Assembly (NCBI RefSeq): GCF_902459465.1
Contig: NC_047063.1
Location: 18,193,685 to 18,257,684 of the forward strand
DNA length: 64,000 bases
Direction: 5' to 3'
From: Asterias rubens
Lineage: Eukaryota > Echinodermata > Asteroidea > Forcipulatida > Asteriidae
In this document: positions 1 to 11,800 of the stretch, piece after piece
How the letters are laid out: each line of letters opens with the position of its first letter
Numbering within the stretch: position 1 is the first letter of the stretch
Position numbers and translations under genes: made by a program
The notes under the pieces: model-generated
What the model was told of the DNA's origin: nothing
Databases searched by the model: none
What the model saw: the letters and a program-made list of their open reading frames with translations, nothing else

Positions 1-1298
1 TTTGCACGAAGGTTTTAACCGACAATGTTGTATAGAGGTGCTCCCAGTTTCACGAGGACTCCGTCCGTCGAAAATCGAGTGCATCACAAAACTAAATTTG
101 ACCTTGGAATTCCCATGTAACAATAACACATTACAATGTTTAATCTTGTCTTGCCAACCCCTAGACTGGGTACATCTATTGGAATCTTTAAAAAAGAAAA
201 AAGAATAAAGATGAGTTCCAATCTGAAAGTTCATTCATTGTAGAGTTCCTTACGATCCTGATCCACCAGGGAAATAGATCCGTCTGTTAAAAAAAAAGAA
301 CCCACCCACCCAAAATCAAAATTTTGTTTATTTTGATTGCAAAAATCTCAATAAACCCAAAATTATTGTAAACAGAATCGTTGGAAAAACTACCTGTTGT
401 CAGAGTGCTTGCACTAGTTGGCCTTTTTGATGTGTTTTGATGTGCCTTTTGATTAACCACTAATTGCCCGTAAGTATGGCCATAGATTGTTGCTTGTCAC
501 GTGCCGATTTATAGACAATTGATTAGAAGATACAATACCAATCCGCTGAATACAGTGTTTTGTGTAATCCGTCAACGTTTAGGGTACCAACTGAATCCCT
601 GGCCGCATACAGCATTCTGAAATCTGAGAAACGAATCATAAATCGTTTCTCAAATGATTTGAGATGAAAATTTACCCAACCCCTATTACATCGAAGGGAA
701 TCAAAATAGTTCAATTATCAACAGCTGCAGTGCTTCTTTCAAGTAGTTTTTTTTTCTTCATGTCATTAATTTGTGTGGAGTGTAGTAGGTACCAATCTAA
801 TGACCCTATACTTTTAAATATCGGGCGCGGCGTTGACAATAAAACATAATGCTGCCACACTAAAGACTATTAAAAGAAACGAAACCAGAACACTTAGAGG
901 TGGTTGAAATAATTGGACTAAATTGATATTTTCGGCGACAACAGGAGCGGGTCGGACAACCTGAGACGTTTGAACTCGTGACCTTGCTTTCATAGATCTT
1001 AAATCGTTCAGGGCAATTAATGAAGGCCAAGTGCTGACTACTATTGTGTGTTTTTTGTGTGTGAATTGAGAAGGTAGGGTTTTTGTAAATGTGAGTCAAA
1101 ACACGCGTTAGGGCATGGGTTCTCCTATAGCACTGATTGTTTTGTAAAAAGGGTTCATTCAATTCAATTCATTCTCACGTTAACAAAAAGCAAAACAAAA
1201 AGCAGAAACAAACAGACCATTTAAATGTAAGGGTTGTGTTACAATTTAAAGGCAAATGCACGTGCGTAAACCTATACTCCACTTTACATGCATTCGCT

Positions 1299-1470
1299 GG
1301 CCCTTTTCGAAACCACGGCTCCGGCTCCAGACTCAGCTCAGGCTAGCTTGTGGCCCCGCGGTTGTTATGAAAATTGCGCGTACGTGCTCAAGGCTTCAGA
1401 CGAAAGAACGGAGTCGGAGCCAAATCCAAACGGTATCCAAACCCCGAAATGAAAATCAATGAATGAATTA
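1299..1470 (+). repeat. Dispersed repeat, copy 1 (partner at 35.66 kb)
   Basis: Starts with GGCCCTTTTCGAAACCACG and includes a GGCTAGCTTG..GGCCCCGCGGTTGTT block. The same blocks in the same order occur at 35662-35830, just after the stop of the second ectoine-synthase-like gene. It has no recognisable coding capacity. The two copies are diverged, so this is an old interspersed repeat. Confidence 0.6.
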
Positions 1471-1810
1471 ATGAATGAATGAATGACGTCACAGGTCCAA
1501 AACAGTTCCAACATTGAAGTCAACGAAAAACTATCATTGGTTGAGAGTTGTGCGTACACACGTGCACGTTATTTGTTTGTTTAGTCAAAAGGCACGATGA
1601 AAGCACAATATGCAACAAGGGTGTTTTTCTTTCAATATTTTCTTTCAACTTCTATTACGAATTGATTCCACACTTTCACAGGTTTCCTAGTTTTTGTATT
1701 GGTATACACCAAGTGAGCTTATTGGTCTTCAAAAGCTAGCATTTTGAAGATAATTATCCTAACGAAATGAGACAAAACGAGACAATAACAATTCACATGT
1801 AATATTATAC

Positions 1811-1947
1811 AGTTGTTGCACGCTGTGACGGGGTCCATGGCGTTTTGTACACTCGAGGGGGGAAATGGAACCCGAGGCGAAGCCGAGGGTGCTATTTTCC
1901 CTCGAGGGTGTACAAAACCCATGGACCCCGTCACAGCGTGCAACAAT
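1811..1947. repeat. Near-perfect foldback (about 50-bp arms)
   Basis: The left arm contains GTTGCACGCTGTGACGGGGT and runs into an ACTCGAGGG end; the right arm is its reverse complement, ending in ACAGCGTGCAAC. The short spacer contains a second small palindrome (CCGAGGCGAAGCCGAGGG). AT-rich sequence outside the arms also partly pairs (AATAACAATT against AATTGTTATT), so the foldback may be the core of a longer terminal-inverted-repeat element. Confidence 0.8.
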
Positions 1948-2036
1948 TGTTTTGTTATACCTTTGTATAATTGTTATTCCTCTTCTCGAAGTTCTGTTGT
2001 CATCTTCAAACATAATTACGACGGACTTTTCATTGT

Positions 2037-2423
2037 TTAAAGACAGTGGACACTATTGGTAATTGTTAAAGACTAGTCTTCACAGTTGGTGTATCTCAAC
2101 ATATGCATAAAATAACAAACCTGTGAAAATTTGAGCTCAATCGGTCGTCAAAGTTGCGAGATAATAATGAAAGAAAAAACACCCTCCGTCACACGAATTT
2201 GTGTGCTTTCTGATGCTTGATTTCGAGACCTCAAGTTCTAAACTTGAGGTCTCGAAATCAAATTCGTGGAAAATTACTGATTTCTCGAAAACTACGTCAC
2301 TTCAGAGGGAGCTGTTTCTCACAATGTTTCATACTATCAACCTCTCCCCATTACTTGTAATCAAGAAAGGTTTTATGATGATAATTATTTTGAGTAATTA
2401 CCAATAGTGTCCACTGCCTTTAA
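2037..2423 (+). mobile_element. TTAA-flanked palindromic MITE, family A copy 1
   Basis: Begins TTAA then AGACAGTGGACACTATTGG and ends GTGTCCACTGCCTTTAA, the reverse complement. The centre has a second palindrome around GAGACCTCAAGTTCTAAAC. No coding capacity. TTAA at both ends fits piggyBac-type insertion, which is an inference because no transposase is present. Confidence 0.85.
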
Positions 2424-4086
2424 TAAGCAGACGAACAAGAAACAATTCACTCGAACCCGCGGTTGTTTCGTACACAGCGCGAAATCGACCAACGCTGTCA
2501 CATGATTGGTTCTCGACCAATCAAACTTCACCGTTTGTTACCGAGGTATAACAACACTTTCTGTACAGTCGAGGTGTACATTGTTCATCGGTTTTGTAAT
2601 TATTGGGACACAGTTATATGCATGCCGTGTCATTGGGATCAAAACGGTGTTCAATATAAACAAAATTGTGCCATGTAAGGCCCTACTTGAATGCCGTACC
2701 CAAAACCATAAGGAACTTCTATAGCTACAATGCACAGTCACTGAGCCCTCATTGAGTAATCCATCAAAATAAAATGTTGCTTTCATCTATTCGATTCATC
2801 CGAAGCCAGCCCCAGGCTGTATACGGGAAAAAATGCTAACAGTAACAAATCTTATTATTTACTGAAAAGACTGTTACCTACTTTGCAAAAATGTTCAGCT
2901 GAAATATTAAGCCTAGGCCCTAGTTATTTCTTATAGGGGTGGGAGCTGACAAAATAGTTGCAGACAGTGTTCGTGTATGATAAACTATCTAAATGAAATA
3001 ACAAACCTATGAACATTTTTGGCTTAAAGTGAAACACCATGCCAATTTAAAAGCATGAAATACATCATTTTAGTGTCCCTATAATTTTGGTTGTGACAAC
3101 TTTATCCTTACCAATCATCCAAAAATGTCTTTAAATTTCTTAATTATGTGACCATGATACTCTAAATCATAAAGGTATAAATACACTTTTTCTTGACCAT
3201 TAATTGCAATCAAATGATGAGCATGCGATAAAAAAAAATGCAGTCTTTCGTGACTTTTTATTGGTGGGGGGAGGGGGGGGGCAACGGAGGAGGGGTGTTA
3301 TTGATGATATGCAAACGTTTACAATGACTAATTTCGGATGTTGTATATCGTAATAAACGATGTTTTCAAAATGTTAACTTCCTGATTTTTAAAAGTATTT
3401 CAGACTGAATTGTTTGGAACGAACTTTAAAATCCCGCCAGGGTAGCTGTATTTTATCTAACATTTCAAAGATAGGCCTACAATATTATTATTTCTTTAAA
3501 GGATGACCTTCCTATGAATGAATCACTTGACCTTAGTATAATTATTACAAAGCCCTGAATTGTGTTTTCACTGTAAACATTCCTTCCTGTCAGTCACTTG
3601 CAAAAAGAGAAAACCATTTATCATTTCTTGAGACGAGGTGTAACATTGGATGTGTATAATATGGTGTGTTTGTTGTCCATTCACCTTGCTCGAAATGCCA
3701 AGGGATGGGTGCGTTTTTTGGAATGTCGTGCCGGTTGGGTGTACTTCATGTATACATACACATGGTAAGTAGGCCGGTGTACTGCATTGGTAGTACAGCA
3801 TGTTTTATAAGAAATTTCATTTATAATCACACAAGTCATGTGCACAAGTAATGCTTTTGCAATAAATAGACCCTTGCAGAGTCTTTCTCGAAGGCTAAGT
3901 GATGTTTTGGTAACAGTGTCCATCACTTGCACTGTCAAAGTCAACAACAATAATTCGGCCGCTTGCAAAAAACAAAAAACTGCATGCCTACTCGACCTTC
4001 GCTTCCAATTCATTATGATTGTGACAACACAATCGAGACTTTTTTCTTTGTGAGCTTGACGGCAAAAGACAATAATAGTTACTCAC

Positions 4087-4153
4087 CTGCCATCCCATCA
4101 GATACTGTGAGAATAACGATGATTAGCCGAAGTGCACTTTGAACCTGCTCCAT
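4087..4153 (-). CDS. Candidate first coding exon with signal peptide
   Basis: On the minus strand an ATG at 4153 opens a frame reading MEQVQSALRLIIVILTVSDG followed by MA, then a clean GTGAGT donor at 4086-4081 (phase 1). The short N-region, hydrophobic core and small residues near the end are what a cleaved secretory signal peptide looks like. It is too short for an ORF scan and nothing identifies the family. Downstream exons would lie between 1 and 4080 or off the left edge. This could be a chance open stretch; the donor and hydrophobic profile are the only support. Confidence 0.35.
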
Positions 4154-4826
4154 GCTGATTGCTCTACCGCGCGAGGTATAGTGGTGTGGTGTGTACGAGG
4201 CGTGAATCAGCGGGCAACCCGTCTTATGTGCTGGGACTTTCATAAGCAAATACTGACTTCACTTGTGAACTTCACTTATGAACGCCAACAAAAAGAAATC
4301 GCGTCTGTGGGTAGATGGTAATCCCCAGACGTGACCGTTGGGATTGTGTGCGGAGTGACAGGACACCAGCTGATGGGGGTGCTACATACCCAGATCCAAA
4401 AGCTGTTGAGGAATACCAAAAGCTATTTAGTAGTCAGGTAAAAGGTTGACTCAGTGGATGGAGTTATGGTGTGTGAGAAAAGGCGGGGGGGGGGGGGGCA
4501 CAACATACTTTCGACACAGCTTTTTCGCCCAGTTTCATTTGTTTAAACTATAGATATATCAGGTGTTAGACGGCTTGAACTGATAGTATAATATTGTATT
4601 ATTTTTCTGACAACGTTCTAAATTTAGGGTTGAACAAAGAAACATTGACTAGAACGGGACTGGGACCTGCCCATAAAGGTACCCGCGCTCTACCAACTGG
4701 ATGAGCTATTTATCCAAATTAATGCTCAAGTTTAAAATAGCAACCAAAAGGGGTACATTATTCCATAATTATTGGACCATTTTACAACAATCACTAAAAG
4801 CCAGGACCTTCAAGTCCTTTATATAG

Positions 4827-4970
4827 TGGCTGCGTTCGTTTAGCTTCCCGGTGTGTGGCCAAAACATATTCCAGGACAGACGTGTGCAGATAATTACCCA
4901 CGTTCGTCCTGGAAGAAAAAAATTCGCCACATACCGGGGTCGACCGAGGGAAGCTAAACGAACGCACCCA
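4827..4970. mobile_element. Foldback element, family D copy 1
   Basis: Ends are inverted copies of GCGTTCGTTTAGCTTCCC. The interior is itself inverted: CCAGGACAGACGTGTGCAGATAATTACC..CGTTCGTCCTGG. It is closely related to the element at 15297-15441. Non-coding. Confidence 0.8.
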
Positions 4971-5002
4971 TATATTTATAGACAAAGTTGTGTGTTACAT
5001 GA

Positions 5003-5361
5003 TTAAGACAGTGGACACTATTGGTAATTGTCTAATACTAGTCTTCACAGTTGGTGTTTCTCAACATATGCATAAAATAACAAACCTGTGACAATTTGAG
5101 CTCAATCGGTCGTCGAATTTGCGAGATAATAATGAAAGAAAAAACACCCTTGTCACACGAAGCTGTGTGCTTTATTCTGATGCTTGATCTCGAGACCTCA
5201 AATTCTAAACTTGAACATAATTATTACTAATACGTCACCTCAGAGGGAGCTGTTTCTCACAATGTTTCATACCATCAACCTCTCCCTATTACTCGTAATC
5301 AAGGAAGGTTTTATGATGATAATTATTTTGAGTAATTACCAATAGAGTCCACTGCCTTTAA
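5003..5361 (+). mobile_element. Family A MITE copy 2
   Basis: TTAA ends with AGACAGTGGACACTATTGG at the left and the reverse complement, with one change, at the right. The internal foldback is partly deleted, making this copy slightly short. Confidence 0.8.
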
Positions 5362-8192
5362 TGAGGCAATGCGCATGAGTTCCTCTCCATTTAGGGTAGT
5401 GCACCCTGCAACGACAAATCATCGTTCGCTCGGTGTACCCGATGGGGACACGAGAGAACAGCCAATGCGTCTCTAACAGCGCGCCCTCTGTCAACGAGAA
5501 CCTGTTCGTCGTGGCAAAGTTCTCGAAAAAGGGGCATAAAACCAAAACACAAGTTAAATGTCAAGTTAAGAATAATTTTTGAGGAGCTTAAGCAATAAAT
5601 CTGGGCTATAAAATACCTGTAGTACTGATTTATGGCGAAGGGTCAAGTTCATGGCTCTGTTTACCATTACGGCGACACTGTGTGCCTACTGCACTCTTCA
5701 TAAAGTATAACACAATAATTGCTTACCAGAACAAGGTTCCCAGGCAAACTACCATGTCACATGCACCATTTGTGACTGGTATTCTGCTCATTTCTGCTTA
5801 GCAGACAATAATGTGAATGGGCATTGTATAAAGCGCATAAATTGTATAAAGCGCATAAATTAACGGACCGTAAGCACACAATTCCCAGGAAGCAGCTCAA
5901 TGAAATAAATTGTTTTAGTCCTAATGTTGATCAATAAAAATCAAATAAAAGTCTCAAGGTTATTTATCATTATGTTGGTGATTATATCAGAACAAAATCG
6001 GCCAGATGCACTTTATATTTCAATAAATTAAATATCATCGTCAAATAGCAACGTTTACTGGTTCTGGCGACAGCCCTCCACCACAACCGATTTGTAAATA
6101 TAAATTCTAAATTCTATAACTTTGAAATTCATTGTTGTCCACTTCTTGTAGTTTGCCATTTGTCAATTGACTTCCAGTTGCCCGATTTACATAAAAACCA
6201 CCAATCGACTGCAGCCTTGAAAGCAAATATAGACACGGTTTTATCGGCTTATGTATAACCCGGCAACCTGTTCCACAAGTTGACTGCAGTCAGAGTGTTG
6301 GTAAACAAAGAAGGTTCGGTCTTTTGTTGAGATGCTTCACGTGTAGAAGTCACACAGGTGGAGCATTCATAACTGTAAATTCCATCGAGGGGAAGGTTTA
6401 TATAACAAAACCAGCGATGAATTATTGAATAAATAATATTGGAACTTATTCAGTGAAACCACGACTACTCTGCGAAATTTTTATTAAATTGGTTGATCCA
6501 ATTTTAGTGAAAACGAGTTCGAAAAAAATGTCATGCCTGTATGGTTTTGAAGCTTTGCATGGTGAGGTATCAAATGTATAATATTCAGTTTTTGGTAACA
6601 CCATGTTTGCTGTGCTGTGTATATTTGTTCTTTGGGAACTTGTCTTGCTATTTATTTTACTTACTACCGCAGAATAGATTTTGGAATTCAAGAGACTGCT
6701 TAGTTCTGAAAAGAACTGTCCTGCTTCATGCATGTCCCACTTACAAGTTTAGGAAACTGGCCATGACTATACTTTTGCTTAGTGGATCGAGGGGACTTCA
6801 CGTTATCAACTTCACTGCCGCGGAGTTTGTACCATGTTTTGTCAGAAATTGTGCACAATCATTTCCTACTTCGGTTGTGGCAATGTTCGTAGAATGCTAT
6901 AGTTGTTCATTGCCTTGGAAAGTATTGAGTTGGAAATAGTTATCTTGGTGTGAACTTTGTTGTCATTGAGCTTTCACTTTTTTTGCCAATGAATTGTTTT
7001 CGATAATCTGTGGCATATTGTCATTTGGAGAGGGGTAAGAAAATATTTGACGAACTGTTTATTGCATCAACACATTCCTTTTTTTATGAGTTTTGTAGAA
7101 CCTTGTTTCGGGCAAGTTCCGCCCTCTGATCGCTCTGGTTACTCCACTGTTGATCTAAGTAAAAATCAATTTGTTTTCGTCTTTAATCGAGACACCTCTG
7201 CGGGTTTGTTTGGCTGGTCGGTTCGGGTAAAAATGCACGCTGTTCAAGTACTGTTTGATACTGTGTAAAATGTAATTTTGAAATAATGCTAAAATTACCA
7301 ATTTCGTTTGTTTTCTTGATGACTAGTTCTCTCGAAGGCTCAGTTTCTCAAACCATTCCCCAACATTCATGTTACGAAAAGTAAACAAATAAATGACCTT
7401 CAACATTATTCTTTAAATCATTCGAGAACGCTCAGGAATGTTTCCTGGGGGATAGTTTGTCCCCGAACGCCAATATTCACGAATTAGCTTGCCAAGTCCG
7501 ATTGTCCACCCAGAAGCCCTGCCCCACTCCAGCCGTCTGCTTTACAACAGAAGTCCTACAAGTGGGCAGTGGCCAGTGGTCACCCTACCACTCAAGAACA
7601 CTTCTCTTTTCTTGTACCGACCCCGTGTAACGAGCTTGCTTTCTATTTACGGTTAGGATGAATTCCTGCACTTTTGTGTTCCTTCCTTCCTTACCAACGT
7701 AAACACCGTGACGGTGGAAAGCTAAGCCCTTGTGCTAACCCCCAACAAACCTCCAGTGCAAAAGAAAATTTAGACAACAAAAGTTCTTCGCACTGGTAGG
7801 CTCGAGGAAGATGAGTATGTCATACAACATGGATGAAGATATCTGACAGATCAAGAAATTACATTTTTGAGATCGTCTGATGTCGTGGAAAATTGAGTTG
7901 GCATCGCAAAGTGGTTTTACAGCAAGTCTATTGTACACATCTGTCCATCAAAGCACAGTAAAGGGTAGAGGACCAAAGTAATTGGCACTCATGTTGATGA
8001 TTCTGGATGAACTTTGGGCCCGAAGGGCGACGAGTGAAGCATCTGCCACTGAAAGCACTTTTTGAACTTTGGGCATAAACTTCTCGGTTGTATTGGTGAT
8101 GTGTTTTCTTCACTCGAGACATTAATGTGTCATATACCCCCTAACATTTACTTTAGCTGAAGTGCTCCAGCAGACGTGCTAAACAAAACAAA

Positions 8193-8801
8193 ATGACGTC
8201 TTTATCGATGGTTGATATAATGCCGGACCTCCAGCAGCGTCGACGCCAGAGTAGTGAGTATTCTTCAATCGAGTCAGATCTAGATTTGGCACGATTCGCT
8301 CAGGGCGCTCGACGGAACAGCATGCTGGCATCGCTGCGAGTGCTCAACGGGACCAACGGTGCGTCGGCCCGGTTCGAATCCCGTCGACGGGGAAGCCTTG
8401 CTGCCGGTCGCCGTCGAAGCGATCCTCTAGCCGGGGCCGATGGCGCGAAGGGACGGGGTATCGGCGCTGGTAGTAGGAGAGGGAGCCTTCTGGCGAAGAC
8501 ATTCCCAGTGGATGATGCCTTGGATGGGAAACACCGAAGCAAGAAGCATTTCTCAGTACCTGGAATAATCGAGGAAGGTGTTCCATCGACTCTGGATATC
8601 AGGTCCCATAGCGCTGTGAGACCTCGTACCGGACCCAGAAGTCCGTCTCATGGTCGGAGACCATCACCCAACTTCCTTAAAGATGGTTTGGAGAGAGTGT
8701 CGTTCCAAGGCTCAGATGGTCGAGGGGCTTTCTTAGCGACTGGTGGTACCACTGTGAACTCTTTAAGAACTCGATTACAACAAGCGAGGATAGCGAGACA
8801 A
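8193..8801 (+). CDS. Exon 1 of CNBD2-like copy A: disordered basic N-terminus
   Basis: Codes residues 1-203. The start ATG at 8193 is the first in the frame, followed by MTSLSMVDIMPDLQQRRRQS. The stretch is rich in Arg, Ser, Gly and Pro, with repeated RRGSL/RRNSML-type sites that resemble basophilic-kinase (PKA-like) phosphorylation sites. It ends at a strong GTAAGT donor in phase 0. GC content is visibly higher than in the surrounding introns. It has no counterpart by sequence in the paralog, whose first exon is also basic but different. Confidence 0.85.
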
Positions 8802-11800
8802 GTAAGTCTGACAATTTCATCGTTGGAAATTAGAACTTTAATGGCCACCGACATACTGAATTAATAAGCCATTTGCATAGAAATTAAGTTTGTTTGTTAA
8901 GATGATTTTCCCAACAAGGGAATTCTTATACATGAACTTATTCTTGTCGTTGCGAAATCAGCGGTTAGGCCTGGCTGATATCACGAACACATTTGAAGTT
9001 GGGAAAATATTGTTCGGTATTATTGTTTTAAATGTTTTCTTTCTTTGGTTCAACAGAAGAGGTTACTTCAAAAGTTCAAGAGCTACGCCAGACTCATAAC
9101 CTTCTTACACAGATTATGCAAAAGCCACTTTCTTAGGTAGGTGTTCTTGATAATACAACATGTTTTATTCTATTTTTTTAACGAGTAGGCCTATGTATTT
9201 TACGAAATACACGCCGGAAACATATATCAAATAATAAACGTCAAAGAGGATCTTATTTTAAAGGCAGTGGACACTATTGGTAATTACTCAAACTAATTGT
9301 TACCATACAACTTACTTGGTAACAAGTAATAGGGAGAGGTTGATAGTATAAAACATTGTGAGAAACGGCTCCTTCTGAAGTAACGTAGTTTTTTAGATAG
9401 AAGTCAAGCATCTGAAAGCATACAACTTTGTGTGACAATGGTGTTTTTTCCTTCCATTATTATCTCGCAACTTCGACGACCAATTGAGTTCAAATGTTCA
9501 CAGATTTGTTATTTTGTGCATATGTTGAGATAATTACTAAATGTGTCCAGTGTCTTGAGACTGTCACCCTCAACAAAGATATAGACAAAATAGGGAGACC
9601 GCTCACATTGGAACTATTAAAAAAGTTGCGGTAGACGATTGCTGCTAACCGATGATATGATTCGAACTGCCTTTCCAACCGAACAGTCTCAGTGGTGTAA
9701 TGATAAGAAATCTCCTCTAGAAATGCAACTGTCACGGATTCGAATTCCAAATAAATAACAATGCCTGTTTTTCCACAAAACTTTGGAAAGAACCTAGTAA
9801 ATTATACATAGCTTTCATATCTCATGTCGGTGTATGGGTAAAACCAAAAAACTTTCTTTATCCCCGATGCAAACATAACATCTACGATATAAACTCAGTT
9901 TAAAGGCAATGTACACGTTTCGTGATTGTCAAAGACCAGTGTTCTCACTTGTTGTATCCCATCGTAAGCATAAAATTATAAGCCTGTGAAAGATTTGGGC
10001 TCAATTGGTCATCGAAGTTGCGTGAAAAATTATGAAAGAAAAAACACCCTTGTTAAACGAATTTGTGTGCCTTCAGATAGGAATAAAAGACTTCTAGCTA
10101 GAAGTCTTTTATTATTTGAGTGAGAAATTACCTCTTTCTCAAAAACTACGTTACTTCAGAGGGAGTCGTTTCCCACAATGTTTTATACTATCAACAGCTC
10201 CCCAATGCTCGTTACCAAGTCAGTTTTTACGTTAATATTTGCTTTGAGTAATTACCAAACGTGTTCCTTCCCATTAATGTTCTTATTCCTATTCAGTGTC
10301 GACAACACGGGAGCGTCTCACCGGGGGAAATACATCGAAGATGGTGGAGAACAAGAACTCTTATTTGACGTCAGATACTTCCGAGCTCATAAAGAGGTAA
10401 ACAATTCAATTCAGTTCAGTTTGTTTCAATTCAATCAACATTTATTTCCATATTGGTGAAAAGGGAGAGTTATAAACAAGTAAAGTACAATAAATTAAAA
10501 GTCAAAGACAGTCAAAGACAGTCAAGAACAGGTCAAGAAAATAAACAATGGAAATTAAATTAAAACAAAAATAGCAAATCTGAAGATAATGATAAAAGAA
10601 AGCTTCCCTGAAAATATTACTTACTGATGTGCTGTAGTTTTTGAGACATAAGTAAAACAATATCATGAAGATAATTTTCGTCTCGGTGATCATGAGACGA
10701 AAAATATTTTAGCATGTCAAAAAGTATTTTCATGACATTGTTTTACTCATTTCTCAAAAACTACAGCACCTCAGCAACTAATGTTTTAAGGTATGCTTTC
10801 TACTATCATTATCTTCAAACGGTGTAAGTTTAATGTAAATCTGTGGACAATGTGTTTTTGTGTTACAAAAAGTACCCAAATCCTTTGAGGTTATCTGGGT
10901 GCAATTTTGGTATGGGCTTTTCGCACTTCACTTGGTTTCACTACCAGAAATGTACAATAATAATAATCGATCTTTAGATCTCCCGGACTCCTTACACAAA
11001 ATGGTTTCGAAGTAGGTCAAGATCCGCGCTGTTGGTGGATGGCCCCGATAGCCTAAATCCAGCCAACTTCGTGTAACCAAGCAACTCTGGATACTAGCTG
11101 TATTGTGATTTTATAAGTAATGACTTGCTGTTTGGCCTTTGAACTGGCGAATGAAACGATAAAAGCCTATTTAAACTATAATTATTCTGGTTATTCATTT
11201 TAGTTATTAGCTGATATTCGGTAGCATGGTTATCTATGTTTAGTTCGGGAATTGTGTCACGAAGTTGATAAGATGGTAAAACACCTTCTAGTTCGTCTTT
11301 CTTTTCCCCACTAGTTATGGTTTTGTGGTCATTATAAGCGATTGCTTTCAAACGAGTTTTTCCTCACAAACAGCTTGACAATTTTAATACTTGTAACAGC
11401 ACATTCCCCATCCGTTTCGATGTTGTACTCTATCTTGATTCAACGATAGCCAACTAATACCATGGACCAAAAGTGAAAATTTCCAATTCTGTCACTTCAC
11501 CGTAATTCGAAGACAACAACCATTTTCGAATTGCGTACGGTTTTCTTGAATCAAAGACGGACGTGCCCAGCAGTAGGCCTACCCACACTTGCAGTAGCAG
11601 CAGACTTCCCAACCTTACACCTACTGCACCTTGTCTTGAATCAAAGCAAGATACTTATTCTAGTGCCAAACAGTACACAGGGTAGCAAATTCCAACCCAT
11701 GTTGTACCTTATCTTCAAAGACAGTTGGCTTACTTTTGCCATACAGTACCCACCAGTAGCATCAAACTTCCCTTAAGCAATATTGTGCCTTATCTATGAA

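Larger units (their letters stand above)
1..4080. other. Repeat-rich left flank, no confident gene
   Basis: No exon is supported here. Contents seen are a 130-bp foldback near 1.8 kb, one TTAA-flanked MITE at 2.04-2.42 kb, part of a dispersed repeat at about 1.3-1.47 kb that recurs at 35.66-35.83 kb, and a G-rich run near 3.27 kb. On the minus strand, bases 1-170 form an open frame after a possible AG acceptor, and about 530-650 holds another acceptor followed by a short open frame. Either could be a downstream exon of the candidate gene starting at 4153, but neither gives a recognisable domain. Confidence 0.5.
4154..8192. other. Intergenic region upstream of the CNBD2-like gene
   Basis: Holds a foldback element at 4.83-4.97 kb, a family A MITE at 5.0-5.36 kb and AT-rich sequence. 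A 132-codon plus-strand open frame at 6541-6939 has low-complexity, Cys/Leu/Phe-rich composition and no recognisable domain, so it is not called. The promoter and any 5' non-coding exon of the gene starting at 8193 should lie here, but no distinctive core promoter was seen. Confidence 0.5.

Noticed and set aside
6541-6939. 132-codon plus-strand open frame
   Set aside because: Composition is irregular and rich in Cys/Phe/Leu, with no domain, no splice context and no homology that I recognise.
8300-8854. Minus-strand open frames opposite exon 1 of copy A
   Set aside because: They are shadows of the GC-rich coding exon on the plus strand.
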